Below are positions 1 through 12,279 of a DNA stretch of 64,000 nucleotides, piece by piece (the stretch's first letter is position 1; every line of letters starts with the position of its first letter). Origin of the DNA: Sparassis latifolia. Taxonomy: Eukaryota; Basidiomycota; Agaricomycetes; Polyporales; Sparassidaceae. The DNA lies in the NCBI GenBank assembly GCA_018466975.1, contig CM031556.1, positions 2,666,001-2,730,000 on the forward strand. Direction: 5' to 3'. Under the pieces are notes generated by a model. It did no database searches. It had not been told where the DNA came from and saw only the letters and a program-made list of their open reading frames with translations. The position numbers and the translations under genes are program-made.

Positions 1-114
1 CGAGCCCGAGGGCGATGGTGAGACTCTTACACCAAAACTTCAGTCTTCAATATGATTTTCTGCTACCTGCTGCATCTTCAGTCCTAGGATATTAATCTTC
101 CACTTTTCCAACAG

Positions 115-584
115 ATTTTGGATACCAATCCCGCCCTTTATTTCCGGCTTCAACAGCAGAAGCTCATTGAGTACATCCGTCAGGGCCGGATAGCTGAAGC
201 GCTGCAGTTTGCACAGGAGGAACTAGCCCCGAGAGGCGAGGAGAGCCCGGAGTTTCTGTCCGAGCTCGAGAGGACAATGGCGCTGCTGGCGTTTGAATCA
301 TCTCCGTTAGCTCCTGCGGCCATCAGTGAGCTCCTTTCGCCGGCGCAGAGAATGAAAACGGCAGGCGAAGTGAATTCCGCCATACTCGAAAGCCTGAGCC
401 AGGGGAAGGAGGCGAAACTGGTCGGTTTGCTGAGGCTACTGTGTTGGGGTGAAACCATGTTGAGTGAGCGCGCAGAATTCCCAAAAGTAAGTGACCTCCA
501 TGATGATCGATTTGAGCCAGTTAACTGATCGGTATTTCGCAGCTTGATCTCAGTGAAGGGACGTTCACTCGTGCGGGGAAGTAG
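115..584 (+). CDS. GID8: GID8/TWA1-like subunit of the GID/CTLH ubiquitin ligase (3' part)
   Basis: This is the C-terminal part of a Gid8/Twa1-like protein, a scaffold subunit of the GID/CTLH E3 ubiquitin ligase. In yeast that complex marks gluconeogenic enzymes for degradation. Seen: an exon at 115-486, preceded by an acceptor CAG, opens with LDTNPALYF and QQQKLIEYIR. It continues with ALQFAQEELAPRGEE and ends in the CRA-type stretch LLRLLCWGETMLSERAEFPK. A GT-AG intron (487-542) leads to a 13-residue tail, LDLSEGTFTRAGK, and a stop at 582-584. The LisH domain and the start of CTLH must lie upstream. A donor-like GTGAG follows base 16, but I could not join it in frame, so the upstream exon is not annotated. 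The family assignment is strong because the segment is highly conserved in eukaryotes. Confidence 0.88.
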
Positions 585-1212
585 GAACACGATGGGTAAT
601 ATTATCCTCATGGAATCGCCTGTACTAGCTCTGTGTATATTGTTTCTGTATTTTTACCACTTCAGATACTGCCGTCTCAGGCGTGTAGCGACAATCAACA
701 TCATTGAGACTCATCAGCTGCAAGTTCCACGACCATGAAGAGGCTCTTTAGCCTCGGCAAGAAATGTCCGCAGGTCATTTCACTTGCATTTCACCAATAT
801 TGGTGCGTGAAACAGGGTCAAATCCGACGGAAGACGGATGCATGTTGGATACTGACGAGCATCGTGCGCATTGATTAAGGGATTCGACAGGGCATGCACT
901 TTCAATGGACGCAGTGGGTGGCGCCGAGACGCGCGAAGTTTGCTTAGTCAGCCGACGGCAGATTAGTGCTTGGCCACCGGTGTGGCCGCGTTGAAGGCAC
1001 AAAGCCCTCCTTGGTCGTCTTCGTTGTTTGGCTCGACGCTGCCGCCTTGTCTGCGTGCTGTTTTTGTCTCACATATCTGAGCGCATTTCACTCAGCCTTT
1101 CGTCCTTCGACTACTTAACGTTGCCTGGCCTTGGTCGACGTGCCTACTCATCTGTATCTTGTACCACGTTACCACTTCCGCCTCTGCCACTCATTGTCGC
1201 CGGATCTACGAC
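585..1212. other. intergenic region, GID8 3' side and MAPKKK promoter
   Basis: No supported gene. It holds the end of the GID8-like transcript and, from about 1020, a pyrimidine-rich stretch leading to the MAPKKK start codon. Such C/T-rich leaders are common at fungal promoters. I see no TATA element, repeat or RNA gene. Confidence 0.6.
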
Positions 1213-4200
1213 ATGTCTGATGAGACAAGATCGACCTATGCCAAGAATCGCAGACCACGACCGCGCATCTTGGTCGTCAACAATCCTAGTCCGGAGGAAG
1301 GCTCCAGCGGCAGCGAAGAGAGAATTGGAGCAACCAATCCTTATCCGAATGCATACACTTCTCAACCGCGTCCTTTACCCAGTCCTTCTCGTTCCACCCA
1401 TGTTGAGAGGCCACAAGCATCGCATATCCCAACACCTCTAACAACCAACCTTCCAGATCACAGGCATTACCCGTCGTCACAGTCAAACCCATCTAATCCC
1501 GCTCTTTCTTCCCCTTCCAGCACTAGTTCTCCTGCCATAGAATCAACCCCTCCTCCAAGCACTCCCGGGCAGAGTGCTCCACCTGTTGATCTGAGTGGCG
1601 AGGGGGGCGTTAGGCAAGAAGCAGCGAGTCCGCCGACACCTGACCGAAGCGAGACTACTTCACGCCCTGCAAAGTTTCTCGGGTTCAAATTACCGAGATC
1701 TAGTCATGCTCGTCGCTATTCGAACAACCGACAGCCATCACAGGTATGGTTTCCTGTTTAATCTTGGACTGTGTCGATGGTATATTGACCTTCGTTTCCC
1801 GATTGGCTAGCAATCGCCGACGACGACGACGACGACTCCTGATTCCTATACACAGCCGAATCATGCCCTTCGTTCACCCCCGAATGAGAAGGTCATATTT
1901 CTTGTGACTGCCGATGCGGACAAATTTGCAACTGTTGATATAACCGGAGCAATAACACCTGCGTTCATCCGCGAACGTATCTTCACGAAGGTTGGATGAG
2001 GCTTGTGGACATGTCTTTTGTTTCTGACATACTTCAACAGTTACAGATACCTGACGAGGATCAATCGCAACATTCTATCTATCGCACAGAGATAGGAAGT
2101 TACGCGATCGGTGAACCTCTGACGGACGAGCAACTGTTCGAGTTATACCGCGAGCAAGGCGATTCGAAAGCAACCGTCAAGCTCCTCGTCTGTCATTCTG
2201 CTGCTCCTGTCCACGAATCCTTGGACCCAGTGTGTGTCTCGCCGACTATCAATACAATACCTCCCCCCGTGCTGCCTGAGCACACTTTGTTTGCACCATT
2301 ACAGCCGGTGCGACGTAGGTCGCGGTCAAGACGCGACAGTCAATCTTCGGCTAGTGAACTACAACCTGAAGTCGCCGCAGGTTATGAAGCATCTGTTTCC
2401 GACGATTTGGAGCACGCCGAACGGGAGACTCGACGCTCTACCATGCGTCCCCCGGCTCAATCGCGTACAGCTCCCTTGTCTCGTCGCCCTGGCTCTCCTG
2501 TAGCCCGTCATCGGCCCCAGTCTCCAGTTGGCACCCCATCCTCGGAGCGTAAACTATTTCGAAGCCCCGAATCCGGTGCTGTTCCATCGGACATGTATCG
2601 TGGCGGTATTCAACAAAGTTCCCCGCCCCTCACGCATTCACCGCAAAACAATACCTTCGCACCATCCGCGCCATCAATGCGCTGGGATACTTCTGTTGGT
2701 TCAACTTCCGACGTCATGGTTGAGCGGGAGAAACCATTGCAAGTGCTGGAGGCGCAGGCGGATTATTCGGAGAAACAGCGGCGAGTTTATACTGAGGACA
2801 GGGAGAAGTTGGAGCGGCTCAAGCACAAGGACAGTCAACCTCGCAGAGAACACGGCCTTCGTCGCGCCCGAGCGGTGAACTACGACACACAGGAGAGCAG
2901 GAATGTTGTTGATGATTGGACAGTAGTCTCCTCGGATATCCCATCCAGTGGATACAAGAGGGACCGTCCCACTACACCACAGGATACTCGTTCTCCTCGT
3001 TATGCTGGACCGTCTGCTGGATACGGACCTCTTTCCATGCCTAGTCCGCCTCGCGCAACTGTACCTTCGACACCCGGAGGCTCCTCCCGCAGCAGAAGGC
3101 ACCAGGGAACACCCGTTCCCTCTATGTGGGCTGTTGCGTGGAAGGGGGCTCAGTCACCGCCTACGTTGTCGGGGAACCGCGCAAACAAGAGTATGACGGA
3201 CATGCGGAATGCTTATAGGCAGCAGCATCCTCCAAGTTTGCAGCCTGGTCGCGCCTCGCGACTTGCCCAGGGGGTCCTACCAGTGGTTACGCGGCCGTCC
3301 GCCAGTGGTCCCGCTGTCTCTAGCACGGTACTTCCTCATAGCAGTTCTTCTGTGGGGGACGTGCTCTCTCCCACCTACCACGAAGTTGGTCACAACGACG
3401 TTGTCCTCCCGAGGTCATACGATGGTCATAGAGGTGTTATCTCACCTGTATCACAGCATCCTGCTCGCAATCTATTATCTCCTAGGATCTCTCCCGGTTC
3501 GTCTGCAAGCACAAGCCATCTGGGATTGGCTTCGGCTAGTCAGGAACCGTTTCCGCGACCACGCTCAGCCCTTGATGATCCTGCGGTCTCTCCGTATTCT
3601 CAGCCCAGAATGCACTCACCTCGTGGGGTCGAGGGCCCACAAGATAGCATGGTGGGAGCATCTCACGTTCGTCTTCATAGCGTACCATCGCAGGTTGGCT
3701 TCAATCGTGATGATGGGCAATCGGTGGCGCCTCTGAGACCCAATCCCCGTGTTCGTGTTGATGCTCAGCACGATCTCTCCGCTCCGCATCTGGACCCTCC
3801 CGTCCAACCAGACCGCACTCGCCGCACTCCTCCTGACAGTCCCATGCGTCCAACAGTACCGCATCATAACAATTCAAGTAAGGAGTCGTGGGCGTCTCGG
3901 CCTCCGGCTGTTCATGTTGAAACGTCCAGTGTATCGTCCTTGTCTAATGACGAAAAGGATGGATCGGCGACATTGTTTAAGCATAACGAGCATACGTGGT
4001 TGGCTGGTTTCATTGACGAAACTGCGGCCGAAGGTACAGTGAAGCCGAGGGCGCAACGCATTCGGCCTCAAGCACCTCCAAGTCAGCTACCTCCACCTCC
4101 GAGTATTCAGTCTCTTCCAGTCACTCAACCTGTTCTAACCATTCAACCTGTTCCTCCGACTCATCTTGTTCCGCCGTCTCACCCGCCACAGAGTCAAATT

Positions 4201-6174
4201 CCTACCTGTCAACATCCTTCCGGTCAAAGTCTGCCAAGTGACGTTCCTCCATCGTTACCCAATCCACGCGAAGCACCGCCACCCAACAACTTCCCCAATA
4301 TGGAGTCACTACCAGATATTGACGATGACTCGGATAGCGAAGGCGGTGGCACTATTTGGGCGGTCAGGCCGAACAAGTCTAGTGAAAGCAGCCAGGCTTC
4401 CTTGCAGAAGGGCCCTGCAGAACAGACCAGAAGCACCACTCGACCACCCCTTTCCCCTTTGAGTATTGAAAGTTCGCCCTCATCGTCACATCTGCCATTA
4501 CCCAATTCTGGCCCTGTGGATGTCTCCAGGCTTTCACCTTCCAATTTCCCTGCTGCTCCCGACTTTTTGCCTCCCCCCGTCCCTGTACGAACGACTAGAC
4601 GGAATCCCCCGACGTCGGCAGCTACAAAATCTGCTCAGGATCAGCGTACAAGTCGGTTCGATGACAATTACGATCGCACTTGGGCACCGCGTCCGCCGCC
4701 AGAGGATGTGTACGAACGCCTGGAGGAGTATTTCCCTGAACATGATCTCGATAAACCGGTGATCGAGACGCCCTCAGGTGGAACATCTCCCACAACTGCC
4801 GAGAATCCAGTGCCTGCACCCGGACGCTTCAGGCACAAGAAGTCTATACGAGTGGTCGCGGAAGAACACAAAAAACGGATTGATCGCACATCGCGCTTGG
4901 AATCGTCGTCTGTGACTGCTGTTCTGCGGAAACGAAACACGAAGTTATGGGGTAGTCGACTTGAAGAGGTTACGACAGAGCAGGCAAGATCAGCCATGCC
5001 TTCTACTGTTCAGGATTCCTCGCCTGGAGGAGTACTCAAGCGTACGTGATCCTCATTGTTTCTCAAGTCCCTTGGCTAAAGTTATTTCCAGCGATCTTCC
5101 GCTGGGTTCGTGGGGAATTGATTGGCAAAGGGACTTACGGCAAGGTGTATCTAGCCTTGAATGCGACAACTGGAGATATGATCGCTGTGAAGCAAGTGGA
5201 GATACCTCGGACTGCTAGCGACAAGGACGATTCTCGGCAGGTTTCTGTTGTAGAAGCTCTGAAGCTGGAGAGTGAGACCTTGAAGGACTTGGATCATCCT
5301 CACATTGTTCAATACCTTGGATTCGAGGAGACACCGACCTTCCTCAGCATGTGTGTAATCTTTTTGTGGCTCTGCCAGGTCGCTGACTATGTTTATGCTG
5401 TCCTGCAGCTTTTTGGAGTATGTTCCTGGTGGATCAATCGCCAGCTGTCTCCGAAAATATGGGAAATTCGACGAGGAGGTCACGAAGTCATTCATTTGGC
5501 AAATCCTCTCGGGCCTTGAGTATCTCCATTCGAAGGGTATTTTGCATCGTGTAAGTCGAGGAAGTATTTGGTCTAGAATCGCAATGCTGATCGTCGCAAT
5601 CAACAAACAGGACCTGAAAGCGGACAATATATTGGTCGAAACGTCGGGTATCTGCAAAATTTCTGACTTTGGTATATCCAAACGTACCGATGATATCAAC
5701 GCGGCTGGAGCCTATACGTCCATGCAAGGAACTGTGTTTTGGATGGCTCCTGAAGTTATAGATCCCCAGAAGAAAGGTTATAATTCGAAGATAGATATCT
5801 GGAGCGTTGGCTGTGTCGTTTTCGAGATGTGGACAGGCCAAAGGCCATGGAGTGGAAAGGAGGCAATGGCTGTTCTACTTGAAGTGAGTTGTCTGGCACA
5901 TGCTCACAGCGCTGAACTAATGATACTGCTCTCAGCTGTATCGAACGCAAAAGGGACCTCCACTTCCTGCGGATATAAGCCTCTCCCCCCTCGCCGATGA
6001 TTTCAGACAGAAGTGTTTCGCAACGTGAGTTCTACTGCGTTTTGGTATGGTACCTTGTGGCTCACCCAGGAGTTGTGATGTAGCAATCCTGACGACCGAC
6101 CTACTGCTTCCGAATTAGGGCGGCATCCATATCTTGAGCTTCAGCCGGGATGGCAATTCAATAGTTTCAAATAG
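1213..6174 (+). CDS. BCK1: Bck1-type MAP kinase kinase kinase (cell-wall integrity pathway)
   Basis: Serine/threonine kinase expected to act above Mkk and Slt2/Mpk1 in the cell-wall integrity cascade, downstream of protein kinase C. My model has eight exons: 1213-1743, 1811-1990, 2041-5041, 5092-5350, 5409-5550, 5611-5883, 5936-6024 and 6084-6174, giving 1,521 aa. Residues about 200-290 form a conserved RA/ubiquitin-like block (VIFLVTADADKF ... SIYRTEIGSYAIGE) typical of basidiomycete Bck1. A Ser/Pro-rich, probably disordered region of about 900 residues follows. The kinase domain (about 1240-1515) shows GKGTYGKVY, AVK, HRDLKADN split by an intron after HR, DFG, and WMAPEV. A run of ACG codons near 1819 encodes poly-Thr. 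Ste11-type MAPKKKs are the alternative, but the domain layout and length favour Bck1. Confidence 0.9.
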
Positions 6175-6755
6175 TGGAGGAGTTGGATTATTTCTCATTC
6201 ACTTTACAAAGCGGACCGCTCACATCCAGCATATTCACTGTTTTCTGCGCATTTTGGTCTCGCAATCCAGTCACCTTTAACATCCCACTCTCACGACCTT
6301 TGCTCTATATTACCCTCCATCTCATGTGTCATCGCACATCCAGTATACTTTCCAGCATGTCCGGTGTAGCACCCATTACATTAATAGTGTTTGGGATTGT
6401 TCCAACAATTTGCCGCTATAGTTTCTACGTGCGATGATGTCGAACATCGACCTCTTCAGTACATGAATTTCGCTTGTTGCTCTGTTTGAGGCCCTCGGAA
6501 CTTGCAAGTACTAAGTACCTCACACCATCTTGGCCGCTCATGTCTTCTCCTAACTGGAGGTTGTATCTGCCTCAGTACTTGTGGATCCGAGGTGCGCTTA
6601 CGGTAGTACTAGTATGAGAAAGGATCTCAGCCGGATTGTGACTACTAAAGTTAACGTTCCGCAAACTTCTTGAAACTGTCAACGCGTGTGCTAACTTGCA
6701 AGCTTACGGAGGTAATAGATTAGACATTGGAGATGCAAGGTTGAACGAGAGGGAA
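6175..6755. other. intergenic region between convergent genes
   Basis: This stretch lies between the stop of the MAPKKK gene and the 3' end of a minus-strand membrane-protein gene. Only short uninformative reading frames are present. I recognise no repeat, RNA gene or conserved coding segment. Confidence 0.5.
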
Positions 6756-8347
6756 TCATATCGCGCTACGCCAAATTATTGCAGTCTTGCATGTCTCCAA
6801 ATATTGCACAAGGTACTTGGTCCCGAACGCGAACCACTGCGCATCCATCGTCTGCCGTACTCCGCGCATAGTCGTCTGTACAGCAAGTACGAAGTCCAAG
6901 CTGGGGACCTTGTTTGCCTTCGTCACCTCCGCGAGGTAGGCGAGGAACTCCTGCTGGTCCCTGGAGCGCCTGATTCTTCTCCGCAGGGTCGTCGACAGTA
7001 AGAGTGAGCTTCCCCTCGGAGAGGCGAGGTAGCGCACAGTGTGGACAGACCAGCTGCTTGCACTGTCTTTTTCGCCACTGAAATAGGACTGTCCGATGTA
7101 GAGCCCGGGGGTGCACGACTGCCAGCGCCTCTTCGTCGCCTGCTCCACCATGATGTTCTTTCCTATGCATACCTCCAGGAACGTGAATTCGGGTGCAGAG
7201 CTCACTGTCATCGGCATCCGGACATTGCGCAGACGCGATGCACGCTCAGACTGCAGAGGATGCAAGCAATTCACCATTGGCCAGACACGCTTGATAGATA
7301 TTTCTCGCAGAGGCTCCAAGCTGAAAACCACCCTGCGGATAAAATCACGAACTGGTATCCAAGCCAGCCATATGCCCACGGACTCAGACCGATGAGCAGG
7401 ATGGTCGCCAGGGCATCGATGATCGCGCTGACGAGAATGGCTGCACCCACGAATTTCAGGGTTTTACGCTCGTATTCGGATCTGAAAATATTGAATTCCT
7501 GTAGGTTGCTGAACAAGGCGCTATGAACATTATGGCCTTGCGTCACAAGCTGCAAGCAGCTGTATTCTGAGCTACCGAGCCGATTCAGGTCAAGATAACG
7601 TTTGCCCTGTCCACGGCACCGCTGCAGGATACAAACGGCACACATCCAAGACAGTGCAGCAGTGGCCTGCATGCCTATCAAAACTAGCCTTGTCCTAGTA
7701 GCTGCTGTGCGGAGACCGAGGAACGTCTCCATGGAGTAGATCAGCATGTACACGAGCATGCCAAGGAAGGTCCGTTCATTGCCTGTCTGGTACAGCTCCA
7801 CCTGCGCAGGGCGTCCTTGCGTCTGGAACCACGCTTCGACCATACAATCCTCAGACGGGTTATGATTAATGATCACATTCGACGCATGGCGTTCCGGGGT
7901 GCCGGTGGGAATATGGATGAGGCTCGGGGAGAACACGTTGACATATTCGTTGTGACGGTACGAGAACTCGCCCACGACATTGCGGTACAGCTCGCAGCTG
8001 AAGAGCAACATGCCCACCTGCAGCTTCGTCAGCACGCGCCCCGCACCGAGACCCGCCAGTGCCAGGGAGCCTGGGAATGTACGCGCCGCGATGAGCTTAA
8101 TGTTCTGCACTTTGCCTGTGAGGACGGGGATGAGCGAGAATATGGAGCTCATGCCATTGATATTCTGAACTGCTGCGGCAAAGGAGCGAGAGTCGCTGCC
8201 AGACTGCGCGGCCACGACCCCCGCCGTTGCGAGTAGGAAATTCCAGGTATATGCGCTGGTGTGACAGCCGTTCATCGCGAGATTGCGTAAGAAAGCTGAT
8301 TTGAATTCATGCGAACCGGAAAAACCGCCATTGAGCAAACTATTACA
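6756..8347 (-). CDS. multi-span membrane protein of unknown function (model unresolved)
   Basis: The minus strand carries a long coding stretch from a good acceptor (..CCGTGCAG, exon starting about 8347) to a stop at 7271. It contains several hydrophobic segments, for example GMLVYMLIYSMETFLGL, LVLIGMQATAALSWMCAV and FVGAAILVSAIIDALATILL. Coding character then continues to 6756 in a different frame (RVWPMVNCLHPLQSERASRL ... SAPEFTFLEVCIGKNI ... DQQEFLAYLAEVTKANKV). The join needs a frame change of minus one. A 98-nt intron with donor near 7348, a 38-nt intron, or one missing base would each do it, and I cannot choose. The 5' end is also open: plausible upstream coding sits at 8370-8589 (LCNPENSDVSKRTLSLP), but no start exon is secure. 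It resembles conserved hypothetical agaricomycete membrane proteins and has no recognised catalytic motif. Confidence 0.5.
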
Positions 8348-9338
8348 CTGCACGGGTTCCAAAAACACAAAACTCTTACCAACTGTCGACCATGCCCCGT
8401 TCGTTCTTGGAGAAGAGAAAAGCGAAGGTAAGTTCTTGAGATGAATCTTTCTATACCTGAGCGGAGGATCCGGGCAGGCATGACTGAATCACGGAGTAGT
8501 GGCACCACAGCACTATTCTCTTTACTGCATAGAGGCAGTGATAACGTACGCTTCGACACATCAGAATTCTCCGGATTGCACAGCACCACCGTTGTACTTG
8601 AATGAACTTGCTAGTACCGTTTCACAGGAATTCAGGACAAGGTAGGACGTCGTCCGACGACGCCCTTCGACTGCAGGTGTATGCTGGCAATGGGACAGAA
8701 TCAAGTAACTACACCAAGATTGGGAACGAACGTGTTGCGCGAGCTAACGTCGAGACGGCCGCGGACGCCAGCCTAGTCCGCTATGGTTATAGTAAGTTTC
8801 CATCCTGGGTCGGGGCAAAGGCACGAGAGTGACCAGAGTGATCCCAGAGTCTCTGTTGACTTGGTTGAGTGAGTGGTCCGGATGAACATGATGATCCATG
8901 CGACAGAAGTTGCCGACAGAATTGGGAAGGCAAGTCGGAAAAGTAGCGCGCTTCTGTTACCGCGTCCCAAGAAACTTTACTGGAGGTTCGTCCCTACAGC
9001 CAAAAGCTTGCGGGAGGTCAACCTAGATATTGCCCAAGTAAGGACTCGAGAGGAAACCCATGGCCAAGGCGGCAGAGGAGAACTACTGACAATGGTAAGT
9101 TACAATTTTGCTGGCGCTCGTCGTCTCCGTTCTTGAGGAAAGTATCTCACGAGTGAGATACATAGATCAGTGATAGATTTCGTGATACACCGAGGAAAGC
9201 GACGAGCACAATGTACAACACACAAACTATAGATGAGTGCCCAAAAGTCCCGAGCAAATGTCTATAGCAGTCCAATATCAAAGTCCCAAGCGTCCAAGCA
9301 ACGATAGTCTCACCAATGCCCCAAATGTTAAATGTCCT
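8348..9338. other. region with unresolved 5' exons of the membrane-protein gene
   Basis: It probably contains the promoter and one or more first exons of the minus-strand membrane-protein gene. Two minus-strand stretches look partly coding. One is 8370-8589. The other is 8773-8970, which has a hydrophobic run FRLAFPILSATSVAWIIMFI. I could not join them with confident splice sites. The 3' flank of the acyltransferase gene occupies the right end, along with the palindrome listed separately. Confidence 0.35.
9141..9160. repeat. 20-bp perfect palindrome
   Basis: GTATCTCAC-GA-GTGAGATAC: two 9-base arms separated by two bases. It lies 178 bp past the stop of the minus-strand acyltransferase gene. 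It could be a binding site for a dimeric regulator or a hairpin near a transcript end; no function is established. Confidence 0.6.
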
Positions 9339-11232
9339 TTAGCGCAGGAACTCGTCAATGCCCTTCAGCAGCTCCGTCCAGAATCTATCAACCACATCGC
9401 CCTTGAACCCGTTGCGGTCGTACCCCAGGCTGACCCACAGCTTACCCTTAAATGTGTAACCAAACAGCAGCATCGCGCCATGCCGCTGCCGCGAGCCGGT
9501 CGTGAGCGTGTGCAGCTCGATGTTGGGGAACGTCGCGTGCTTATATATGCCATCGAGGTTCCCGAGGAGCGACAGCCCGATGAGCGCAGCAGAGGGCGCC
9601 TCAACGCGCGCAGGCAGGACGGGCTCTCTAGGCGCACTCGGTGCAGCGGGCGCGGGTGGCACCCACGTCCCCTTCTCCTTCTCGTCATCCTCTCGCGCCC
9701 AGCCGCACGCACGCTCGCCACGCTCCCGAGCCATCTCGTGCGTGCGCGAGGGGACCAGCGGGGTCTTCGCGGCGTGCGTGCTCTGGTCCTTCGCCTGGCG
9801 GGCCCGGTGCCAGAAGATTGCCTCTACGCGATTCTGGTCCGCCGGCAAGAAGTTCGGGAGGACGACGTCGAAGTACCCAATCGCGAGGTACCAATACGAG
9901 TCCCACAGTGTGGGGCGCTTCACGGTAAAGTACGGCCGCAGGTTGAGCGCGGCGTACATCAGGACGGGCAGCGCCCTCTCGCCGCCGCCCATGCGCGCCC
10001 ACGCGACATTGCACAGCGCGAAGAGTGCAGCGGAAATCGAGACGCCGTTCGCCTTGCACTTCTTCAGCATCGCCTTGCTGCGGTCCTCTGGGAACGCGAG
10101 CGTGGGGACGACGGTTTGGCGTTCCGCGTGCTTCTGCCGGGGAAACGCCTGCCCGCCGACGAGCTTCTGCTGCGACATCTGGAAGTCGACCTTGGCCGCG
10201 GCCCGGCGGAATCGACTGGGCGACAGCGGCATGTTGTGCTCCAAGGCCTGCGGGAGGATGCTCGCCTGTGGCCACAGTCAGCATCAGTATCGGCTGCAGG
10301 CGGCCGCGGGTGGACAGTGGTGCGCGGACTCACATCGTGCGCCACGTTTTCCCAGCGTGTGCGCCACTCTTCGGTGAGAGCCTCCTCCAGTTCACCGTCG
10401 CTCTTCTCGCTTCCCAGCAGCCCGAAGAAGTCGTTCGCGAACTGATGTAGGGCCATCCCGTCTCCAAGGAAGTGCATCGCGCATATCAGGAGGTCGTATT
10501 GATTCGCGCGTTCGCCTTGTTGCTCGGACGGCCCCGACGTCGTTGTTGTCCGCGAAGGTGATGGTGTGCGGGGAGGCGTCGGAATGGTAGAGTATGCGGG
10601 CTCCGAGAGGATAAGGTACGACAGCCTGGTGTTGGATAAGGTGCGAGGGCCATTAAGGTATGTGTCGATGAGCTCTGTTGACGGCATGCATGAGTATGCC
10701 AAACAGAATGTGGAACCGACCACCGACCGTCTTTGTCCTGCATTCTGTACTCCAGGGTCGCATCAGCATCTGCCAGGACATCGTCTGGTGATGATGGCGC
10801 GGAATAACTGGATACCGCGCGTGAGTTGAACCGAAAAAGCTCGCAGTAGACGTGACTTACATGAACCGCACGTCATCGTAGTCGTGCATCTGCACCTGGG
10901 CGGCGAGAAGTGGGTGCCGGAGGCGGAGAATGCCCCACACAGCACGGACGCGTGCACGGCGCGTCAAGCGTGCCGGGGCATGAAACCCAAGGTGCAAGTA
11001 CCTGCACAATACCATCAGCCGACCTTCAGGGCAGGGATGGGTGCACGCACATGTCGTTCACGCCTGTCTGCCGTGAGGGTAGGTAGTATGAGAGCTCTGT
11101 GTCGCCCATCTTTCGCTGGAGCTGGGTGACCTTCGAGGGGTGCATGTTATCGACGAGCGACGCAGTCACCTCCTCGGGCATAAAGGTATACTTCTCTCCC
11201 TCGAGAGGGGGTGGAGTGGGAATGGCAGACAT
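9339..11232 (-). CDS. CoA-dependent acyltransferase-like protein (condensation/alcohol acetyltransferase fold)
   Basis: Putative O- or N-acyltransferase of the chloramphenicol-acetyltransferase-like superfamily, which includes alcohol acetyltransferases and condensation domains. Minus-strand exons are 11232-11051, 11001-10861, 10807-10728, 10674-10334 and 10265-9339, giving 556 aa. The start ATG at 11232 gives MSAIPTPPPLEGEKYTFMP. The active-site HxxxDG motif reads HFLGDG at residues 202-207. A second conserved block near the C-terminus (LLFGYTFKGKLWVSLGYD) resembles the fold's solvent-channel region; no DFGWG motif is seen. There is no signal peptide. The last exon is very GC-rich and throws long antisense shadow frames. 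The substrate cannot be predicted. The gene has no neighbouring PKS/NRPS and stands alone. Confidence 0.75.
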
Positions 11233-12279
11233 GGCTAACCGGGGTATTGTGGGAGGCGCTCAAAGAGAAATGTGCTGCTAGGAGGGGCCATCTTATGTAT
11301 GGGCCTTGGAGCTGGCGTTCGGCAGAGCAGCCGATAGCTGGAGAGACACCCTAAGTACGAGGCTAGGGGATGAAATTGGAGACACGGTCTACAACCGCCG
11401 GCCAACCCATACACTAGGGTTAGGGTGCCACATCGATTGGGTTGTGTGATCACTTCCGCTCTGCGACCTGATCGACAACGCCTTTTTGCGTCTCGCCCCC
11501 CTCGTTCGACGTTCTAACCCACCAAAAACATACCTTCGCCAGGGAAAAATGCGTGGTAGACATCCCCCGCACTAGATCTCAGTACAGGAAACCCCAGGAA
11601 CCACTTGCGCATGCCGTGAACCTCCGACCATGGAATGGTCAAAACTTTCCTCGACCCAACCAGTTCCCCTATACCGGAGGAGCATGTATATTCCGGGCCA
11701 GGTCCAGTTCTGCCTAGCGAAGAGATCGTGGATAAAAGATCGGCTTGGGCCAGGTCACTTGCTGGGTTCGAGCGCACTGACTGACAGAACCATGTCCTGC
11801 CGGCCAATCCTGCGACGTCCGACCTCGGGCGGCGCTCGACATATCTTCTTCGCAGACGCTGTCCGAGCCTACTGAAGTTAATGAGCTGCATCAGAACGGC
11901 AACCGTGCAGGGTTCTATTATCAGTCGTACTTGGTAAACGCGCTCAATATCCGTTTGACGCTGCTGGAAGCCTGGAAAGGCGGGCATTTATTCGTGGCCA
12001 AGTCATACGTCATTGATCACGTCCAATCCTCCACAAAAGGCCCAGACAATGGACGACACACCGAAATGAAACTTCTCTTACACTCCATTTAACCGCTACC
12101 AGCTCTGGCACTCGAGGTATGATCAAAGCACAGTCCGTCTAAACCGCACCCGCTTCCTGGTCCTAATGAAATCCGCAGATGATATCGATATATCCGAACG
12201 ATCCAGTACAAGCACTGACCCCACCCAGCTCAAGAGCCCCGCTTCTGTGCGTCTTAACGCCGTCGCTTGACCGCCCGGC
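11233..12279. other. intergenic region, acyltransferase promoter and transporter 3' flank
   Basis: This is a 1-kb gap between two minus-strand genes. A minus-strand frame of 157 codons at 11514-11987 has no recognisable domain and no convincing splice context, so I do not call it a gene. It could be a decayed fragment. Nothing else is recognised. Confidence 0.45.

Noticed and set aside
9237..10445. 402-codon open frame on the plus strand
   Set aside because: It is antisense to the acyltransferase gene, whose last exon is very GC-rich and lacks stops on both strands. The plus-strand translation is Arg-rich, with no domain, and the minus-strand product has HFLGDG and clean splice sites.
11514..11987. 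157-codon minus-strand frame
   Set aside because: No recognisable domain, low-complexity Arg/Ser content and no supporting splice sites. It lies in a promoter region. Kept only as a remark.
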